From positions 1,302,001 through 1,366,000 of the forward strand of contig NZ_CP054493.1 of assembly GCF_015265475.1 (NCBI RefSeq): a stretch of 64,000 nucleotides of DNA, in the 5' to 3' direction. The notes under the pieces were generated by a model. That model was not told the DNA's origin and ran no database searches. It saw nothing but the letters and a program-made list of their open reading frames with translations. The stretch is from Candidatus Sulfurimonas marisnigri. Its GTDB lineage: Bacteria; Campylobacterota; Campylobacteria; Campylobacterales; Sulfurimonadaceae. Made by a program: the position numbers and the translations under genes. Positions 63,966 to 64,000 of the stretch are shown piece after piece; within the stretch, counting starts at the first letter, position 1; every line of letters begins with the position of its first letter.

Positions 63966-64000
63966 GAAAGTCTCCTCTAATAAAAAATTTGCTTATTATA

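Overview
The window looks like chromosome from a Campylobacterota (Epsilonproteobacteria) bacterium, most like Sulfurimonas or a close relative. This is inferred from the AT-rich DNA, the four-subunit OorDABC 2-oxoglutarate:ferredoxin oxidoreductase, a monomeric isocitrate dehydrogenase, class II fumarase and AcnB typical of reductive TCA (rTCA) autotrophs, a short epsilon-type glutamyl-tRNA synthetase and a sigma-54-type promoter in front of flgL. No species can be named from the sequence alone.

Layout. 0-5.7 kb: housekeeping genes, all leftward except one lipoprotein gene (metG fragment, a Cys-rich small protein, fbp, mobB, a lytic transglycosylase, yggT, gltX). 5.7-14.1 kb: an accessory-looking block between gltX and a tRNA-Glu gene. 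It holds a tandem ribbon-helix-helix (RHH) protein, an 874-residue double-AAA+ protein with an FtsH-like but inactivated protease tail, two hemerythrins, a SelO pseudokinase, an aldo/keto reductase and a truncated hemoglobin, so oxygen/NO and redox stress is the shared theme. 14.1-17.5 kb: a response regulator with an RHH output domain, a secreted glucosaminidase-like protein, RNase P RNA, and a TetR regulator behind four evenly spaced operator-like repeats. 17.5-28.4 kb: the carbon-cycle cluster mdh-fumC-sucC-sucD and oorDABC, split by the wreck of an IS256-family insertion sequence, with icd upstream. 28.5-37.1 kb: envelope and secretion genes (mltG, a giant AsmA-like protein, lolC/E, secA, lolA). 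37.2-47.4 kb: acnB, ftsK, flgL, tRNA-Leu, flgA, ubiX, coaD, tmk. 47.4-52.8 kb: a chemoreceptor, an ion-homeostasis trio (Kef-type antiporter, PsiE-like, MscS-like), and a decayed REP-associated transposase. 52.8-64 kb: VIT1-type transporter, hisS, an FMN glutamate-synthase-like protein, speA, cysE, an aspartate aminotransferase, lpxD, ilvH and ilvB.

How they work together. OorDABC, SucCD, FumC, Mdh, Icd and AcnB cover most of the (reductive) TCA cycle, with Fbp on the gluconeogenic side. The ATP-citrate lyase needed to close an rTCA cycle is not in this window. The best candidates for something undescribed are the ClpB-D2/FtsH-like fusion at 6670-9294 (first AAA module with a Walker B Glu-to-Ala change, second with an intact ATPase core but no room for pore loop 1, HEAGH zinc site reduced to YEAGR) with its tandem-RHH neighbour; the regulatory palindrome beside the oorD promoter; and the helically phased operator array between rnpB and tetR.
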